A DNA stretch of 64,000 bases from Thauera sp. JM12B12 (GCF_039614725.1 NZ_CP154859.1:3906001-3970000); one strand, 5' to 3'; positions 1 through 8,981 are shown, counted from the first letter of the stretch. Numbers and translations: made by a program. The notes: generated by a model from the letters alone, not told the origin.

Positions 1-217
1 TAGCGGCCGGGCGTGGAAACCCGTTTGCCTACAGACGAGAAAGTCCGCATTCGTGCGGCTTTTCTCGTGCCGCGCTGCTGCGCCTTCAATGGCGGGCCGC
101 GTGGGGCCAGCTTCGGCTGGGCCGGTTCCTGTAGGCCGGTTTCCACCCCCGCGTCGGTCCGCCACCCGCCGTGGAAAGCGGGAGCGGATCACTCACCGCG
201 TTACAGGAGCAGTGATC
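1..217 (+). promoter_or_regulatory. Structured 5-prime leader of the 218-808 gene
   Basis: This non-coding stretch is rich in hairpins. A strong one spans 37-66: a 13-pair stem with one mismatch and one G-T pair closes a TTCG tetraloop and is followed by a short T run, so it may end an upstream transcript. A second TTCG-capped hairpin lies near 102-122, followed by two copies of GGCCGGTT. An AGGAG ribosome site at 205-209 precedes the ATG at 218. Leaders of this appearance are common before genes of integrative elements, but that parallel is from memory; the hairpins themselves are seen directly. Confidence 0.45.
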
Positions 218-808
218 ATGCGCAAAACGACCTCAGATCCAGTTTCGGTTTCAGTCGCCGATAGGCCCGCCTCTTCCTCATCGGAGCACCCCCGCAGCAC
301 CCTTCGCTTCCATCCCGAGGCTGAGCAAGCCCTTCACCGCCTGCCCTTCGTCGGCTGGCATCACGGTGAGATCAAGTTTTGGGATGTACCCAACACGGGT
401 GGTTATGTGGGCGGAAATCTGACGGGCGATGCACTCGCCAGAATCTTTCTCGAAACGCTTCGCCAACAGTCGGCTGCAGCCACCCCCGGCGCTTGGCTCG
501 GGTGGATCGCAATGGGCTGGATGCACCATGTCTTCGACATGGTGGGCGTCGAGCCTGACCTCGACCCCGAAAGCCGACTCAACACTCTTCGAGGCCAAGT
601 CGTGGGTTTCACTTCTGTGCTCTCGGATGTCCTGAGGGAAGCGCTCAGGAATTCAAGCCTTTCCCTTCCTCCGCTCGACGAGGAGGAGTGCCTGCGGCAG
701 GCAAACGAGGGCCTTGAAACGCGTACTGCCAAGTCGGCAATTATCCGTGTGGCGGGAGCGCGAAGCGGCCGCAGGCAATCGAGGAGATCCAAGCCTTCGA
801 ATGACTAA
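218..808 (+). CDS. Hypothetical protein, 196 aa, mobile-element type
   Basis: I do not recognise a family. The start at 218 is chosen because AGGAG sits at the proper distance upstream and the region before it is structured leader. The protein has a Ser/Pro-rich N-terminus, a middle part rich in Trp, Gly and His (motif WIAMGWMHH around residue 110) and a basic Arg/Ser-rich C-terminus that could bind nucleic acid. There is no signal peptide or membrane segment. A hairpin terminator follows directly, so it is probably transcribed alone. The gene is probably part of an integrative element; its function is unknown. Confidence 0.6.
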   Translation: MRKTTSDPVSVSVADRPASSSSEHPRSTLRFHPEAEQALHRLPFVGWHHGEIKFWDVPNTGGYVGGNLTGDALARIFLETLRQQSAAATPGAWLGWIAMGWMHHVFDMVGVEPDLDPESRLNTLRGQVVGFTSVLSDVLREALRNSSLSLPPLDEEECLRQANEGLETRTAKSAIIRVAGARSGRRQSRRSKPSND

Positions 809-821
809 CTAGCACTCATGC

Positions 822-864
822 GCCCGATCGTCCGCGCATGTTGGCGCGCTCGATCGGGCTGTTT
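822..864 (+). terminator. Rho-independent-like terminator
   Basis: A perfect 9-bp inverted repeat GCCCGATCG (822-830) / CGATCGGGC (851-859) encloses a further GC-rich inner stem and is followed by TGTTT. It lies 14 nt after the stop of the 218-808 gene. Confidence 0.6.
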
Positions 865-1227
865 CGTGGCAAAGAAGGAGAAGGACCCATCAAAGCCGGC
901 GAAGGTCACGCTGCACGTTTTCCAGCACCGTCTCCCGCCCATCTTTTCGATTGAAGTCGAGTCTCCCAGTCAACGCTTAGGCCAGCCGAGTTTCCTATGG
1001 TCACCCGAGAACCCCAATCGAAAAAGAAGAAGCGTCTGTACCGCCCCTATCGCCATGATCAGCGAGTCGTCGTCCTCCAATCGCAGCACCGCCAGGACGA
1101 GCCCTGCCCCTAGCGACGCTCGGGTTGCAGCTACCCCGGGCTCTCGACCGCTGCCCGCTAGCGCGACCGGGGACCACAAGGCCTCCGCGCTGCCCGGCGT
1201 CAATTACCTTGGCGGCGCGCATTGACT
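865..1227. other. No convincing gene
   Basis: Between the terminator and the insertion sequence I see no reading frame with a ribosome site or recognisable protein. A 38-codon frame from ATG 997 encodes a Lys/Arg-rich peptide, but it lacks a clear ribosome site and may be a remnant of a gene disrupted by the insertion sequence. Confidence 0.4.
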
Positions 1228-2935
1228 CAAATTAATTGTTACCAAGCCGCAGCGGTTGCCTCATCTATCTTGCTACCTGTCAGAGGCCTGACAGGGGCAA
1301 CCTATGGCGAGGCGACTCAGCATGACGACACGACGGGAATTGATCACAGCAGTCGGGGAGCGGTATCGGCGATCCAGCCGCAGCGGGAAGCAGCAGATCC
1401 TCGACGAATTTCTCAAACTGACCGGCTACCACCGCAAACACGCAATCCGTGTGCTGGGCCGTGAAGCGCAGTCCCCGAAGGCAAGGCCGGGGCCACGCCG
1501 GCGCTATAACGATGAGATTCGTGTCACGCTGATCACGCTGTGGGAAGCGGCCGACCGGATCTGCGGCAAGCGGCTGAAGGCGGTGATACCGACGCTGCTC
1601 GAGTCGATGAACCGGTACGGTCATCTGTCGCTGGCCGACGAACTACGCAAGAGGCTCCTGGGCATCAGCGCGGCGACGATCGACCGGTTGCTCAGAGACG
1701 TCCGCCAACAGGCCTTTGGCGGGCAACGCAAGCGTGCCGGAGGCGTGGGCAACGCGATTCGCCGCGCAGTCCCGATCCGCACGTTTGCCGACTGGGGCGA
1801 TCCGCTGCCCGGCTATCTCGAGATCGACCTCGTCGAGCATTGCGGCGGCGTCAAGATCGACGGCGACTTTGTCCACAGTCTGGTGATGACGGACATCGCG
1901 ACGGGCTGGACCGAGTGTCTGGCGATGCCGTTTCGCAATCACGCATTCGTCATCGAGCACGTCGAGCGCATCCGCGCCGCACTGCCCTTTCCGCTGCGTG
2001 GTCTCGATAGCGACAACGACACGGTCTTCATGAACGAAGGCGTGTTCGAGTTCTGCCGGAACACGGGAATCGAGCTGACCCGCTCGCGGGCCTACAAGAA
2101 GAACGATCAGGCGTGGGTCGAGCAGAAGAACGGTTCGATCGTGCGGCGCCTGGTGGGCTACGGCAAGCTGCGGGGACTGAAAGCGACGGAAACGCTGGCG
2201 TCCTTGTATCGGGTCTCGCGGCTGTACATCAACTACTTCCAGCCGTCATTCAAGCTGAAGTCGAAGACACGCGATGGGGCGCGGGTAACGAAGCACTACG
2301 AGGCGCCGCTGACGCCGCTGGAGCGCGTGCTGCGTTCAACGTCCGTGCCGCAGGCGACCCGGCAGCGCCTGCAGGAAGAGTTTCGTGCGCTCGATCCGGT
2401 CGAGCTCCTGCACCGTATGCGCGAGGCTCAGCGGCATGTGGCCGAATGCTCGGCTGCGGGCAGCGGGGTGACAGCCACCAAGGCGGCGGACAGTGAGGTA
2501 CCGATTGAGGAATTCCTGACCAGCTTGAGTACGGCGTGGCAGGCTGGCGAGGTACGCCCGACCCATGGTCGGAAGGCTGCCTCGGTACATGACTGGCGCA
2601 CGCGCCCGGATCCATTCGCGGACACATGGCCCAAAATACAGCAGTGGCTCGAGACGGAACCGGATGTCAGCGCCCAACAGCTGCAGAAACGGCTCACCGA
2701 GATGATGCCCGAGCTCTATTCCGGCGCTCAACTGCGCACCCTGCAGCGACGTGTGAAAGCATGGCGGACGAATCGGGCCAGGGAACTCGTGACCCGAACA
2801 CTCGGCGCCGACGCGGTGGCGGCTGCCGCCGCTACGCGGCGCCAGCCGCCACCGCAGAACAATCCCAAGGCGACGATTACGCCGGAGTAACATCCTTCTG
2901 TGAGGCAACACGCGGCGTCAGGCTAATTGTCGCCG
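1228..2935 (+). mobile_element. Insertion sequence with rve-type transposase (approximate ends)
   Basis: The element carries one long transposase gene. Its ends are placed from an imperfect inverted relation: TTGCCTCA with the preceding GC-rich stretch at 1228-1263 resembles the reverse complement of 2901-2935, which starts TGAGGCAAC. I could not define exact tips or a target duplication. The transposase resembles those grouped near IS481/ISNCY (IS1202-like); family assignment is tentative. Confidence 0.6.
1304..2890 (+). CDS. IS transposase, DDE integrase-core type, 528 aa
   Basis: The protein catalyses DNA strand transfer of its own element. The N-terminal third looks like a helix-turn-helix region (RKHAIRVLG near residue 45). 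The integrase core follows, with candidate acidic residues in EIDLVEH (about residue 173), GLDSDND (about 234) and WVEQKNG (about 270). The C-terminal part is basic and ends in an Ala/Pro-rich tail. It is full length with no frameshift. An alternative start is the ATG at 1322; neither start has a strong ribosome site. The product is clearly a transposase, but the exact IS family is unsure. Confidence 0.85.
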   Translation: MARRLSMTTRRELITAVGERYRRSSRSGKQQILDEFLKLTGYHRKHAIRVLGREAQSPKARPGPRRRYNDEIRVTLITLWEAADRICGKRLKAVIPTLLESMNRYGHLSLADELRKRLLGISAATIDRLLRDVRQQAFGGQRKRAGGVGNAIRRAVPIRTFADWGDPLPGYLEIDLVEHCGGVKIDGDFVHSLVMTDIATGWTECLAMPFRNHAFVIEHVERIRAALPFPLRGLDSDNDTVFMNEGVFEFCRNTGIELTRSRAYKKNDQAWVEQKNGSIVRRLVGYGKLRGLKATETLASLYRVSRLYINYFQPSFKLKSKTRDGARVTKHYEAPLTPLERVLRSTSVPQATRQRLQEEFRALDPVELLHRMREAQRHVAECSAAGSGVTATKAADSEVPIEEFLTSLSTAWQAGEVRPTHGRKAASVHDWRTRPDPFADTWPKIQQWLETEPDVSAQQLQKRLTEMMPELYSGAQLRTLQRRVKAWRTNRARELVTRTLGADAVAAAAATRRQPPPQNNPKATITPE

Positions 2936-2969
2936 GCCACCGCGCCGATTCTGCCCGCCCTGAGTTCGA

Positions 2970-3704
2970 TTACGCCTTTGCCACCGTCTTCGAGCCAAGC
3001 GACTCAAGCAGGTGGGCGTTCTGCGTCTGAAGCACTTCAATCTGCCCGGTAAGACGGGCCATCGTCTCACGCGCGGTCCTCGCTTCCTTCTCGGACTCAT
3101 CGCGCACTTTCTCCGCAGCACTCACGCGCTCAGCGCTACGCCGCACCTCCCTCTCAACTTCCTTTCGATACTCTTGAAAGGAGCCCTCAGCGGCAACCAA
3201 GCGCTCGCGAAGCTGCGCAAGCTCTACTGCCTGGCGCTGCGCCTCGGCCTGCTTCTCAGCCAACTGCGCTTTAAGCGTATCGCGCTCGCCGCTCATCTGC
3301 TCAAGGCTGGCCTCCAGGTCATCGACGGTCTGCGCCGCATCGGCGAGCTCGAGCTCGGCTTGGGCACGCTGCGCGTCCGCAGCACGGACCACTTCCGTCA
3401 CTCGGCGCTCGGCAGCCTTCACCGCCCTGTCGTTGAGATCGATCGCCAGCTCGGAAATGCGTCGGCTGAGCGCCTCAGTGACCTGAGCGACAGTCTCAGC
3501 GACCTCGACCGGCAACTCAGCAACCGGCTCTGCCTCTGCAATCCGCTTGCTAGCAACGTGATCCTCCCAAACCTGGCGCAGACGCTGCACGTTGCCGCCA
3601 CCGACCTTCTTCCGAAGTGCAAAAACGGTGACCTTGCTGCCCGTGGCTTCGATAGCCTCGCCAGCAGCGATGATGGCTTCAGCGGTGTACTCGGCAGGAC
3701 GCAT
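2970..3704 (-). CDS. KfrA-like DNA-binding protein
   Basis: This 244-aa protein has an N-terminal DNA-binding domain (about residues 1-110) of the KfrA/plasmid replication-region type, followed by a long Glu/Ala/Gln-rich coiled coil to about residue 235. KfrA proteins bind operators near their own promoter and assist plasmid stability or nucleoid organisation. The start is set at 3704 by a GAGGAG ribosome site; a frame extending to 3740 is open but lacks support. The gene ends just beyond the insertion sequence. Similar genes occur on plasmids, integrative elements and chromosomes, so it hints at plasmid or element ancestry without proving it. Confidence 0.75.
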   Translation of the reverse strand: MRPAEYTAEAIIAAGEAIEATGSKVTVFALRKKVGGGNVQRLRQVWEDHVASKRIAEAEPVAELPVEVAETVAQVTEALSRRISELAIDLNDRAVKAAERRVTEVVRAADAQRAQAELELADAAQTVDDLEASLEQMSGERDTLKAQLAEKQAEAQRQAVELAQLRERLVAAEGSFQEYRKEVEREVRRSAERVSAAEKVRDESEKEARTARETMARLTGQIEVLQTQNAHLLESLGSKTVAKA

Positions 3705-3958
3705 GATGGAATCTCCTCGATATAAGACGTACCCTATCACAAAGAAACTAACTAATAAACAACCATACTAACAAATTAAAACCTAAAGGACCTTAGCTTC
3801 CTGGCGACGGGGATAAACGGCGGCTCATGGCGCACGAAGACGGTTTCCTTATCTGGTAGCAGTCCCGAGAGGAAGCGGGTCGAACGGAGAGGACCTCGAA
3901 GGCCAGGCCCTGACTGATGTGGCAACGAGGGGACTGAGCCAATAAGCGAGTGGTTGAA
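3705..3958. promoter_or_regulatory. AT-rich promoter region of the kfrA-like gene
   Basis: The part at 3720-3795 is markedly AT-rich compared with its surroundings and contains repeated ACTAAC units. It fits a promoter and autoregulatory operator for the leftward kfrA-like gene. I cannot assign exact -35 and -10 boxes. The rest to 3958 shows no gene. Confidence 0.35.
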
Positions 3959-4609
3959 TCAGCCCCCCTCGTTCCTCACGTTGCCGACCGCCTTCCCCAC
4001 CGGATACACCGCGAGCACCGCCTCGGCACACGGCCTCACCAGCGCCTGCACCTGGTCGGCCGCAGTCGCGCCGTTCAGCCACGCCCAGTAATCCCCCGGC
4101 GCCAGGATCACCGGCATGCGATCGTGCAACGGCCGCATCGCCGCGTTGGCCTCTGTGGTGACGAGTGTGAAGGTGTCGATCTCCTCGCCGTCGGCCGGCC
4201 TCGTCCACCGCTCCCACAACCCCGCCAGCGCGAAAAACTGGCCCCCGACCGGATGGATGTAAAACGGCTGCTTGCCGCCGGCGACTTACTGCCACTCGTA
4301 GAAGCCGTTCGCCGGCACGATGCAGCGCCGGCGGAGGAACGCCGCCCGAAACGAAGGTTCCTCGGCGACCGACTCGCCGCGCGCGTTGATCAACCTGGTG
4401 GCGATCGTCGCGTCCTTCGACCACGACGGCACGAGGCACCAGGGCAGGCGGTGGATCACCCGCTCGCCATTCGGCCGCTGGCGCACGACCGGCAGCCACT
4501 GCATCGGCGCCGCGTTCCAGCGCGGCTCGAACTCGACGCCTTCGGGCACCGCGTCGAAGGCCTCGCGCAGGCGCGAGACCGGACCGTAAAGCGCATAGCG
4601 TCCGCACAT
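3959..4609 (-). pseudogene. SRAP (YedK/HMCES-like) gene with nonsense codon
   Basis: The frame is a close copy of the intact SRAP gene at 5135-5803. It starts MCGRYALYGP, keeps catalytic Cys2 and the FYEW motif, then stops: codon 108, CAA (Gln) in the intact copy, is TAA here (4286-4288). Downstream the same frame continues with HDRMP, so essentially the whole gene remains. The 3-prime end also differs, terminating at GNVRNEGG instead of running on. SRAP proteins crosslink to abasic sites in single-stranded DNA. The truncated product lacks the catalytic His and is probably inactive. Confidence 0.85.
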
Positions 4610-4769
4610 TGCCGTTTTCCTCCAGATCGGGGCAGAACGAGCAGTCGTGTCACCAGCCGCCACCTCGGATCGGCGGCCGATCGCGCCAGCTCACGAAACG
4701 GGAAAAATCGTACGCAAAGCTTCGGCATCGATTGCCACCCCAAGCTGGCCGCATTGGGTGAAAATAAGA

Positions 4770-4785
4770 CTGTATTTTTTCCCAG
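4770..4785. promoter_or_regulatory. Candidate LexA (SOS) box
   Basis: CTGTATTTTTTCCCAG fits the CTG-N10-CAG core of the LexA operator and is AT-rich in the middle. It sits 7 nt before the ATG of the 110-codon gene at 4793 and about 160 bp from the leftward SRAP pseudogene, a family often linked with the SOS response. One half-site departs from the ideal ACAG. Confidence 0.45.
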
Positions 4786-4792
4786 TCCAACC

Positions 4793-5122
4793 ATGCACGT
4801 TAGAGTCGTCGAGCTGATGGTGGCCGGAGTTCGCCGCACGCGCGAGGAGTGCCTGGCCGACCCCGGCACGATCGGCACGCTGAGCATAGGCGACATTCCG
4901 CTCGGAACCGCCGAGAAGCGGCCTCTGCACGCCGCACAACTTTGGGAACGATGGGGAACCTCGGCCAAGCGCGGCCTGCTGCCGCCGCTGTTCGACGTCC
5001 TGGTACTGCGGATCACGCCGCGCAGGCTCCTGCTGCGGGGGTTCCAGGTGAGCACGAAGAACGGGCGAGCAGCCACCCAGTACGCGCAGGAATGGTGGGC
5101 CGTGCCGATCGACAAGCCGTAA
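4793..5122 (+). CDS. Hypothetical protein, 109 aa, possibly SOS-linked
   Basis: I do not recognise a domain. The ATG at 4793 follows the candidate LexA box so closely that the transcript may be leaderless or nearly so; the frame is open upstream, so the start rests on this site and on protein-like composition. The product is basic, rich in Arg and Leu, with motifs LWERWGTSAKRGLLPPLFDV and QEWWAVP. There is no signal peptide. It lies between the broken and intact SRAP copies and converges with the latter, suggesting a DNA-damage context. Confidence 0.55.
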   Translation: MHVRVVELMVAGVRRTREECLADPGTIGTLSIGDIPLGTAEKRPLHAAQLWERWGTSAKRGLLPPLFDVLVLRITPRRLLLRGFQVSTKNGRAATQYAQEWWAVPIDKP

Positions 5123-5134
5123 GAGGATGGCGAC

Positions 5135-5803
5135 TCAGACAGGCTCGATCAGCCCCGCCCCCTCGTTCCTCACGTTCCCCACCGCCCTGCTCACCGGATA
5201 CGCCGCCAGCGCCGCTTCTGGACACGGCCTCACCAGCGCCTGCACTTGGTCGGCTGCAGTCGCCCCGTTCAGCCACGCCCACCAATCCCCCGGCGCCAGG
5301 ATCACCGGCATGCGATCGTGCAGCGGTCGCATTGCCGCGTTGGCCTCGGTGGTGACGATCGTGAACGTGTCGAGCTCCTCACCGTCGGCCGGCCTCGTCC
5401 AGCGTTCCCACAGCCCCGCCAGCGCGAAGAACTCGCCCCCGACCGGATGGATGTAGAACGGCTGCTTGCCCCCGGCGACTTGCTGCCACTCGTAGAAGCC
5501 GTTCGCCGGCACGATGCAGCGCCGGCGGCGGAACGCCGCCCGGAACGAAGGTTTCTCGGCGACCGACTCGCCGCGCGCGTTGATCAACCTGGTGGCGATC
5601 GCCTCGTCCTTCGCCCACGACGGCACGAGGCCCCAGCGCAGGCGGTGAATCACCCGCTCGCCGGTAGCCCGCTGCCGGATCACCGGCAACCACTGCATCG
5701 GCGCCGCATTCCAGCGCGGCTCGAACTCGAAGCCTTCGGGCACCGCGTCGAATGCCTCGCGCAGGCGCGAGACCGGACCGTAGAGGGCGTAACGACCGCA
5801 CAT
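5135..5803 (-). CDS. SOS response-associated peptidase (SRAP / YedK)
   Basis: This is a full-length 222-aa SRAP-domain protein. In this family the N-terminal Cys2, exposed after Met removal, forms a thiazolidine crosslink with abasic sites in single-stranded DNA and so protects them. The expected residues are present: Cys2 (MCGRY), Asn75 (LINARGES), Glu105 (FYEW) and His162 (LHDRMP). The gene follows the 176-aa hypothetical by 22 nt on the same strand, so it may be the last gene of that operon. A broken paralogue lies 0.5 kb downstream. Confidence 0.93.
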   Translation of the reverse strand: MCGRYALYGPVSRLREAFDAVPEGFEFEPRWNAAPMQWLPVIRQRATGERVIHRLRWGLVPSWAKDEAIATRLINARGESVAEKPSFRAAFRRRRCIVPANGFYEWQQVAGGKQPFYIHPVGGEFFALAGLWERWTRPADGEELDTFTIVTTEANAAMRPLHDRMPVILAPGDWWAWLNGATAADQVQALVRPCPEAALAAYPVSRAVGNVRNEGAGLIEPV

Positions 5804-5825
5804 ATTCGCGCCCTCCCCGGCTACC

Positions 5826-6356
5826 TCAGTGCAGCGTGCCGGAAGGCCCGCCCTCGCCTTCCTTCACCGGCAGCAGATCCGTGAACCGCCCCCGCACGTC
5901 GGTGTAATGCCGGAATTCCGGCGCGCCGATCGTGCGCTTCTTCTTGCTGATCCCCTTCGGCTTGACCGGCACCTGGGCGACCCACACGCCGTGGCGGGTC
6001 TCGAGCGACAGGCTCACCACGTCGATCCGCCAGCTCGCCGGGCAGTCGGCCAGCGAGCCGTACTCCTCGAGGATCTCCTCATAGCGGGCGACCTTGTCGG
6101 CACGCAGGCTGTATGCCTCCATCAGCACGAAGACGAAGTCGGCGTCGAGCTGCTCGGCGAGCAGCTTCACCGTGCGCGCCGCTGCGTCCTTGTCGGCCGG
6201 CGAGCGCATGACGAGCGCCGTGGGGATCGTGGCGCCGGTGGTGAAGTTGCCGACGAAGGCCATGGGCACGAGCTCCTCGCCCTGCTCGAGGAGTTCGCGC
6301 GCCTTGTCGATCAGCGGCGCGATCGCCGCCCGGTAGCGTTCGGGGAGCTGGCTCAT
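5826..6356 (-). CDS. Hypothetical protein, 176 aa
   Basis: No family is recognised. The start at 6356 has GAGGA upstream at normal spacing. The protein looks cytosolic, with an amphipathic helical N-terminus (residues 1-30), a central alpha/beta-like part and a basic patch GISKKKRTIG near residue 140. It lies 19 nt downstream of the TPR gene and 22 nt upstream of the SRAP gene, all on one strand, so the three are probably co-transcribed. Confidence 0.7.
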   Translation of the reverse strand: MSQLPERYRAAIAPLIDKARELLEQGEELVPMAFVGNFTTGATIPTALVMRSPADKDAAARTVKLLAEQLDADFVFVLMEAYSLRADKVARYEEILEEYGSLADCPASWRIDVVSLSLETRHGVWVAQVPVKPKGISKKKRTIGAPEFRHYTDVRGRFTDLLPVKEGEGGPSGTLH

Positions 6357-6375
6357 GTCGGGGTCCTCGCCGGGC

Positions 6376-7455
6376 TCAGCGCTCGCGGCGCATCTTCACC
6401 GCCGCCTCGTACTCGCGATCGAGCCCGGTCCCGGCGTCGCCCTTCGGATCGAACATCCGAAAGCCCACGTGCATGTACGCCAGCAGCGCCAGGCCGGAGA
6501 ACTCGCCTTCGAGGTTCTGCAGCGTGTAGCGCACCGCCGGCTTGTTGATCTCGAGCCCGTTGCGGCCGAGCAGCGCGATCTCCATCACGATCTGCCCGAC
6601 CTTCGCCTGGTCGAGCTTGGCGAAGCGATCGAACGCCGCCTGCATGTACATCACCGCGTCCATGCGCAGGCCGCCGTCGACCGCCGCGCGCATCTCCTCG
6701 TGACCGATGCGCGTGAGCGCCTCCTCGGCCATCTCGCCGGCCTGGTGCTCGGGGAAGCGCTTGAGTACCGCCTTGTACTGCTCGGCCGCCTCCTTCACGT
6801 GCGACGGCCCGAGCTCTTCCAGGCACTGCGCGAGCCCGAGCTGCGCGCCCGGGTCGGCCGGCGCCAGACTCGCCGCCTGGCGGAAGAACGGCAGCGCCTC
6901 GGCCGCCCGGCCGGAGCGCATCAGCACCGCCGCCAGGTTGCGCTTGGCGAAGGCGTTCTCGGGCTCGACCTTGACCGCGTCGCGCAACGCGTTGGCCGCC
7001 TCGTCGGCGCGCCCGGTGCGCGCGAACGCTACCCCGAGCGCGATGAACGCGTTCGCGTGCGTGGGGTCGAGCTTGACCGCCCGCTGCAGCGGGGCGACCG
7101 CCTCTGCCGGTCGCCCCAGTTCGGACAAACACAGCCCGTGGCTGTAGGCGAGCTCGGCGTCGTCCAGCATGCCGTCGAGCGCCTCGAGCACCGGCAGCGC
7201 ATCCTCCAGGAAGCCGTTTTGCAGCAGCCCCAGCACGTAGGCCTTAGGCTCGACCCCGCGCTCGGGGACCGCGACCACGCGCACGAACGCGTCATCGACC
7301 GCCACCACGGCCTGCCAGCCGCGCGCCGCGTAGTCGAGCGCGTAGCGCCCGATCACAGCCTGCTCGAACTCGGCCGTGCCGCGCGGCGGCAGGCCCGCCG
7401 GGTCAAGGTCGTCGAGCGGGATCTGGAAGATTTCGGGGGCTTGGCGGGTGGTCAT
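6376..7455 (-). CDS. TPR-repeat protein
   Basis: This 359-aa protein contains consecutive tetratricopeptide-like units between about residues 100 and 260, with repeated patterns such as ANAFIALGVAFARTGRADEA and AFAKRNLAAVLMRSGRAAEA. TPRs form helical scaffolds for protein binding. There is no signal peptide. The start at 7455 (MTTRQAPEIF) is preferred because conserved-looking sequence begins there, but no clear ribosome site is visible and the frame is open to 7530. It probably heads a leftward operon with the 176-aa hypothetical and SRAP genes. Confidence 0.7.
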   Translation of the reverse strand: MTTRQAPEIFQIPLDDLDPAGLPPRGTAEFEQAVIGRYALDYAARGWQAVVAVDDAFVRVVAVPERGVEPKAYVLGLLQNGFLEDALPVLEALDGMLDDAELAYSHGLCLSELGRPAEAVAPLQRAVKLDPTHANAFIALGVAFARTGRADEAANALRDAVKVEPENAFAKRNLAAVLMRSGRAAEALPFFRQAASLAPADPGAQLGLAQCLEELGPSHVKEAAEQYKAVLKRFPEHQAGEMAEEALTRIGHEEMRAAVDGGLRMDAVMYMQAAFDRFAKLDQAKVGQIVMEIALLGRNGLEINKPAVRYTLQNLEGEFSGLALLAYMHVGFRMFDPKGDAGTGLDREYEAAVKMRRER

Positions 7456-7696
7456 CAGGAGTAGCGTTTCTGAAAGGATGTATGCGGCCGCGATTGTCTC
7501 ATACGGAACCCCGCGCCTCGCCCGCTGCACACCGTGCGAACTAACGCCCTAGCAGCGAACAGTCCATTGCCTCATCAATAGGCAAGGTTCGCACCCCCTT
7601 GGCTGGCATCGGATCGCGGCACTTATCCACAAGCCCGCTCACACCTCTATCCCCGATGGCTGGGGACAACACAGCACACATTTGGCGCTAAGCCAT
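7456..7696. other. Intergenic region with a perfect DnaA-box 9-mer
   Basis: The sequence TTATCCACA at 7623-7631 matches the DnaA box consensus exactly. A small hairpin, TTGCCT/AGGCAA, lies at 7567-7585. No second DnaA box, AT-rich unwinding element or rep gene is nearby, so I do not call an origin. No gene is seen. Confidence 0.35.
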
Positions 7697-7921
7697 CTAG
7701 TCACTCGCGCCCTTACCACGCCTGCGCAGTGGCTCAAGCAGTCCGGCCAGATTGTTGTGGTCAAGCTCATGCATCAAGGCCAGCAACTGCCCGAGCTGCC
7801 CTGATGGAAAGCGCTGCCTTGCAAACCACGCAACATAATTCCCGGACAGGTCAGCGATGGTCCGGCCCTTGTACTTTCCAAAGGGCATCTCACGAGCAAG
7901 CAGCACTTCCGAATAGGTCAC
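7697..7921 (-). CDS. DUF3820-type small protein
   Basis: This 74-aa protein has the DUF3820 signature: MPFGKYKGRTIADLSGNY, then WFARQRFPSGQLGQLLAL. The family's role is not settled; related domains occur next to exonuclease domains. It starts with GTG at 7921, overlapping the TGA stop of the HD-domain gene by GTGA, so the two are translationally coupled. Confidence 0.8.
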   Translation of the reverse strand: MTYSEVLLAREMPFGKYKGRTIADLSGNYVAWFARQRFPSGQLGQLLALMHELDHNNLAGLLEPLRRRGKGASD

Positions 7922-8520
7922 GGCACCCGGTTTCGCGCTTCGGCAAGCTCCAGCACCGCCGCCAGATCGCGCCGCAATGCAGCTTCCAGCGCCGCAGGTA
8001 CCCGTCCGCCAAAGGCCTCGACCAACTCAATGTAGTACCACAGAGATCCGTCCTTGCCTCCCGTGAAACGCGCCCACACCGACTCACCGATCTCCGTCAA
8101 GTCCAGCAGGATCGCCTGCAGGTTGGCCAGCTTGTCGCAAGCGGAGACGAGAACGCCGTCGCCTTCTGCGGCGTACAGGTGGGCAAGGTACCGCTCCTTC
8201 CGCTCGCGCCAGGGGCTTTTCTGCCCCTGGGCATCGGGCAGGCCATCGGTGCAGAACTGCACGAGGTCCAGGACCTTGCCACCAAACGCTTCGCGGATCT
8301 GATCCGCCCACTGCGGACCACCGTCTTCGAGGACGTCATGCAGCAGCGCGGCGATTACTTGATCCTCGTTGCCTCCGTAGCGTTGCACCAGGGTCGCAAC
8401 CGCGACGGGATGCGTGATGTACGGCAAAGATAAGCCGAGGGCGTTCTCGGTCCCCTTGCGAACCTGGCCTTCGTGAGCGCGAAGCGCGAGCGACAAAGCG
8501 CTGTCGAACTTCTGGGTCAT
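7918..8520 (-). CDS. HD-domain phosphohydrolase, RelA/SpoT-hydrolase-like
   Basis: This 200-aa protein has the HD-type metal hydrolase layout: ALRAHEGQVRKG, YITHPVAVA, then LLHDVLED. This is the pattern of the ppGpp-hydrolase domain of RelA/SpoT and of small stand-alone HD proteins. The synthetase domain is absent. It likely hydrolyses a nucleotide, but the substrate cannot be told from sequence. The start at 8520 is supported by CAGGAG upstream. It is coupled to the DUF3820 gene. Confidence 0.8.
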   Translation of the reverse strand: MTQKFDSALSLALRAHEGQVRKGTENALGLSLPYITHPVAVATLVQRYGGNEDQVIAALLHDVLEDGGPQWADQIREAFGGKVLDLVQFCTDGLPDAQGQKSPWRERKERYLAHLYAAEGDGVLVSACDKLANLQAILLDLTEIGESVWARFTGGKDGSLWYYIELVEAFGGRVPAALEAALRRDLAAVLELAEARNRVP

Positions 8521-8981
8521 CAAATGGGCTCCTGAGTGGTCGTTTTTCGATTGGAATTTTCCGACATCCAACGCTCCCCAGGTGCGCCCCCTCAAAGATT
8601 CTTTCCGCATGAACTGCAAAGATCTCACTCCGGACTGTGCAACCGATTCCATAGCATCGATCCATCGCTATCTGCCTCGAACGCAGTCAATCGGCATCGA
8701 ATCCGGCGCTTCACAAACGACGCCGGATCCCACCCTGACAAAGCCAATGCAGACTCGAACGCCAGCCGTGTCGCAAAGCCAGTCGCGAGCCATGGCAGCT
8801 GCCATGTTGCCGCCATGGCTGAGGACAACTACGCTATCCCGCATGCCACCACACACGTCTCCGATACAGTGCGACATGCGCCGCACAAAGTCCCGCAAGC
8901 GAGTCGATCAACGTCCTCTTCATCGACGCGCTCTCTCACCGCAACCATAACTGAAATCAGTTTCGAAAGACCTTTTCGATC
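8521..8981. other. Intergenic region, possible decayed gene fragment
   Basis: This region separates the leftward HD gene from the rightward macro-domain-like gene and should hold both promoters. On the minus strand a 76-codon frame (8668-8898) reads VVVLSHGGNMAAAMARDW, resembling the SHGG segment of histidine phosphatases. It is preceded by an in-frame stop and has no ribosome site, so at most it is a remnant. Confidence 0.3.

Noticed and set aside
818..1225. 135-codon frame before the insertion sequence
   Set aside because: It begins inside a terminator hairpin, and its Ser/Ala/Pro/Arg composition looks like out-of-frame GC-rich DNA.
7567..7631. Possible replication origin (DnaA box plus hairpin)
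   Set aside because: Only one perfect DnaA box, no iterons, no AT-rich unwinding region and no rep gene nearby.
8668..8898. Histidine-phosphatase-like fragment on the minus strand
   Set aside because: The SHGG motif is suggestive, but the frame starts at TTG just after a stop, lacks a ribosome site and the rest of the family pattern.
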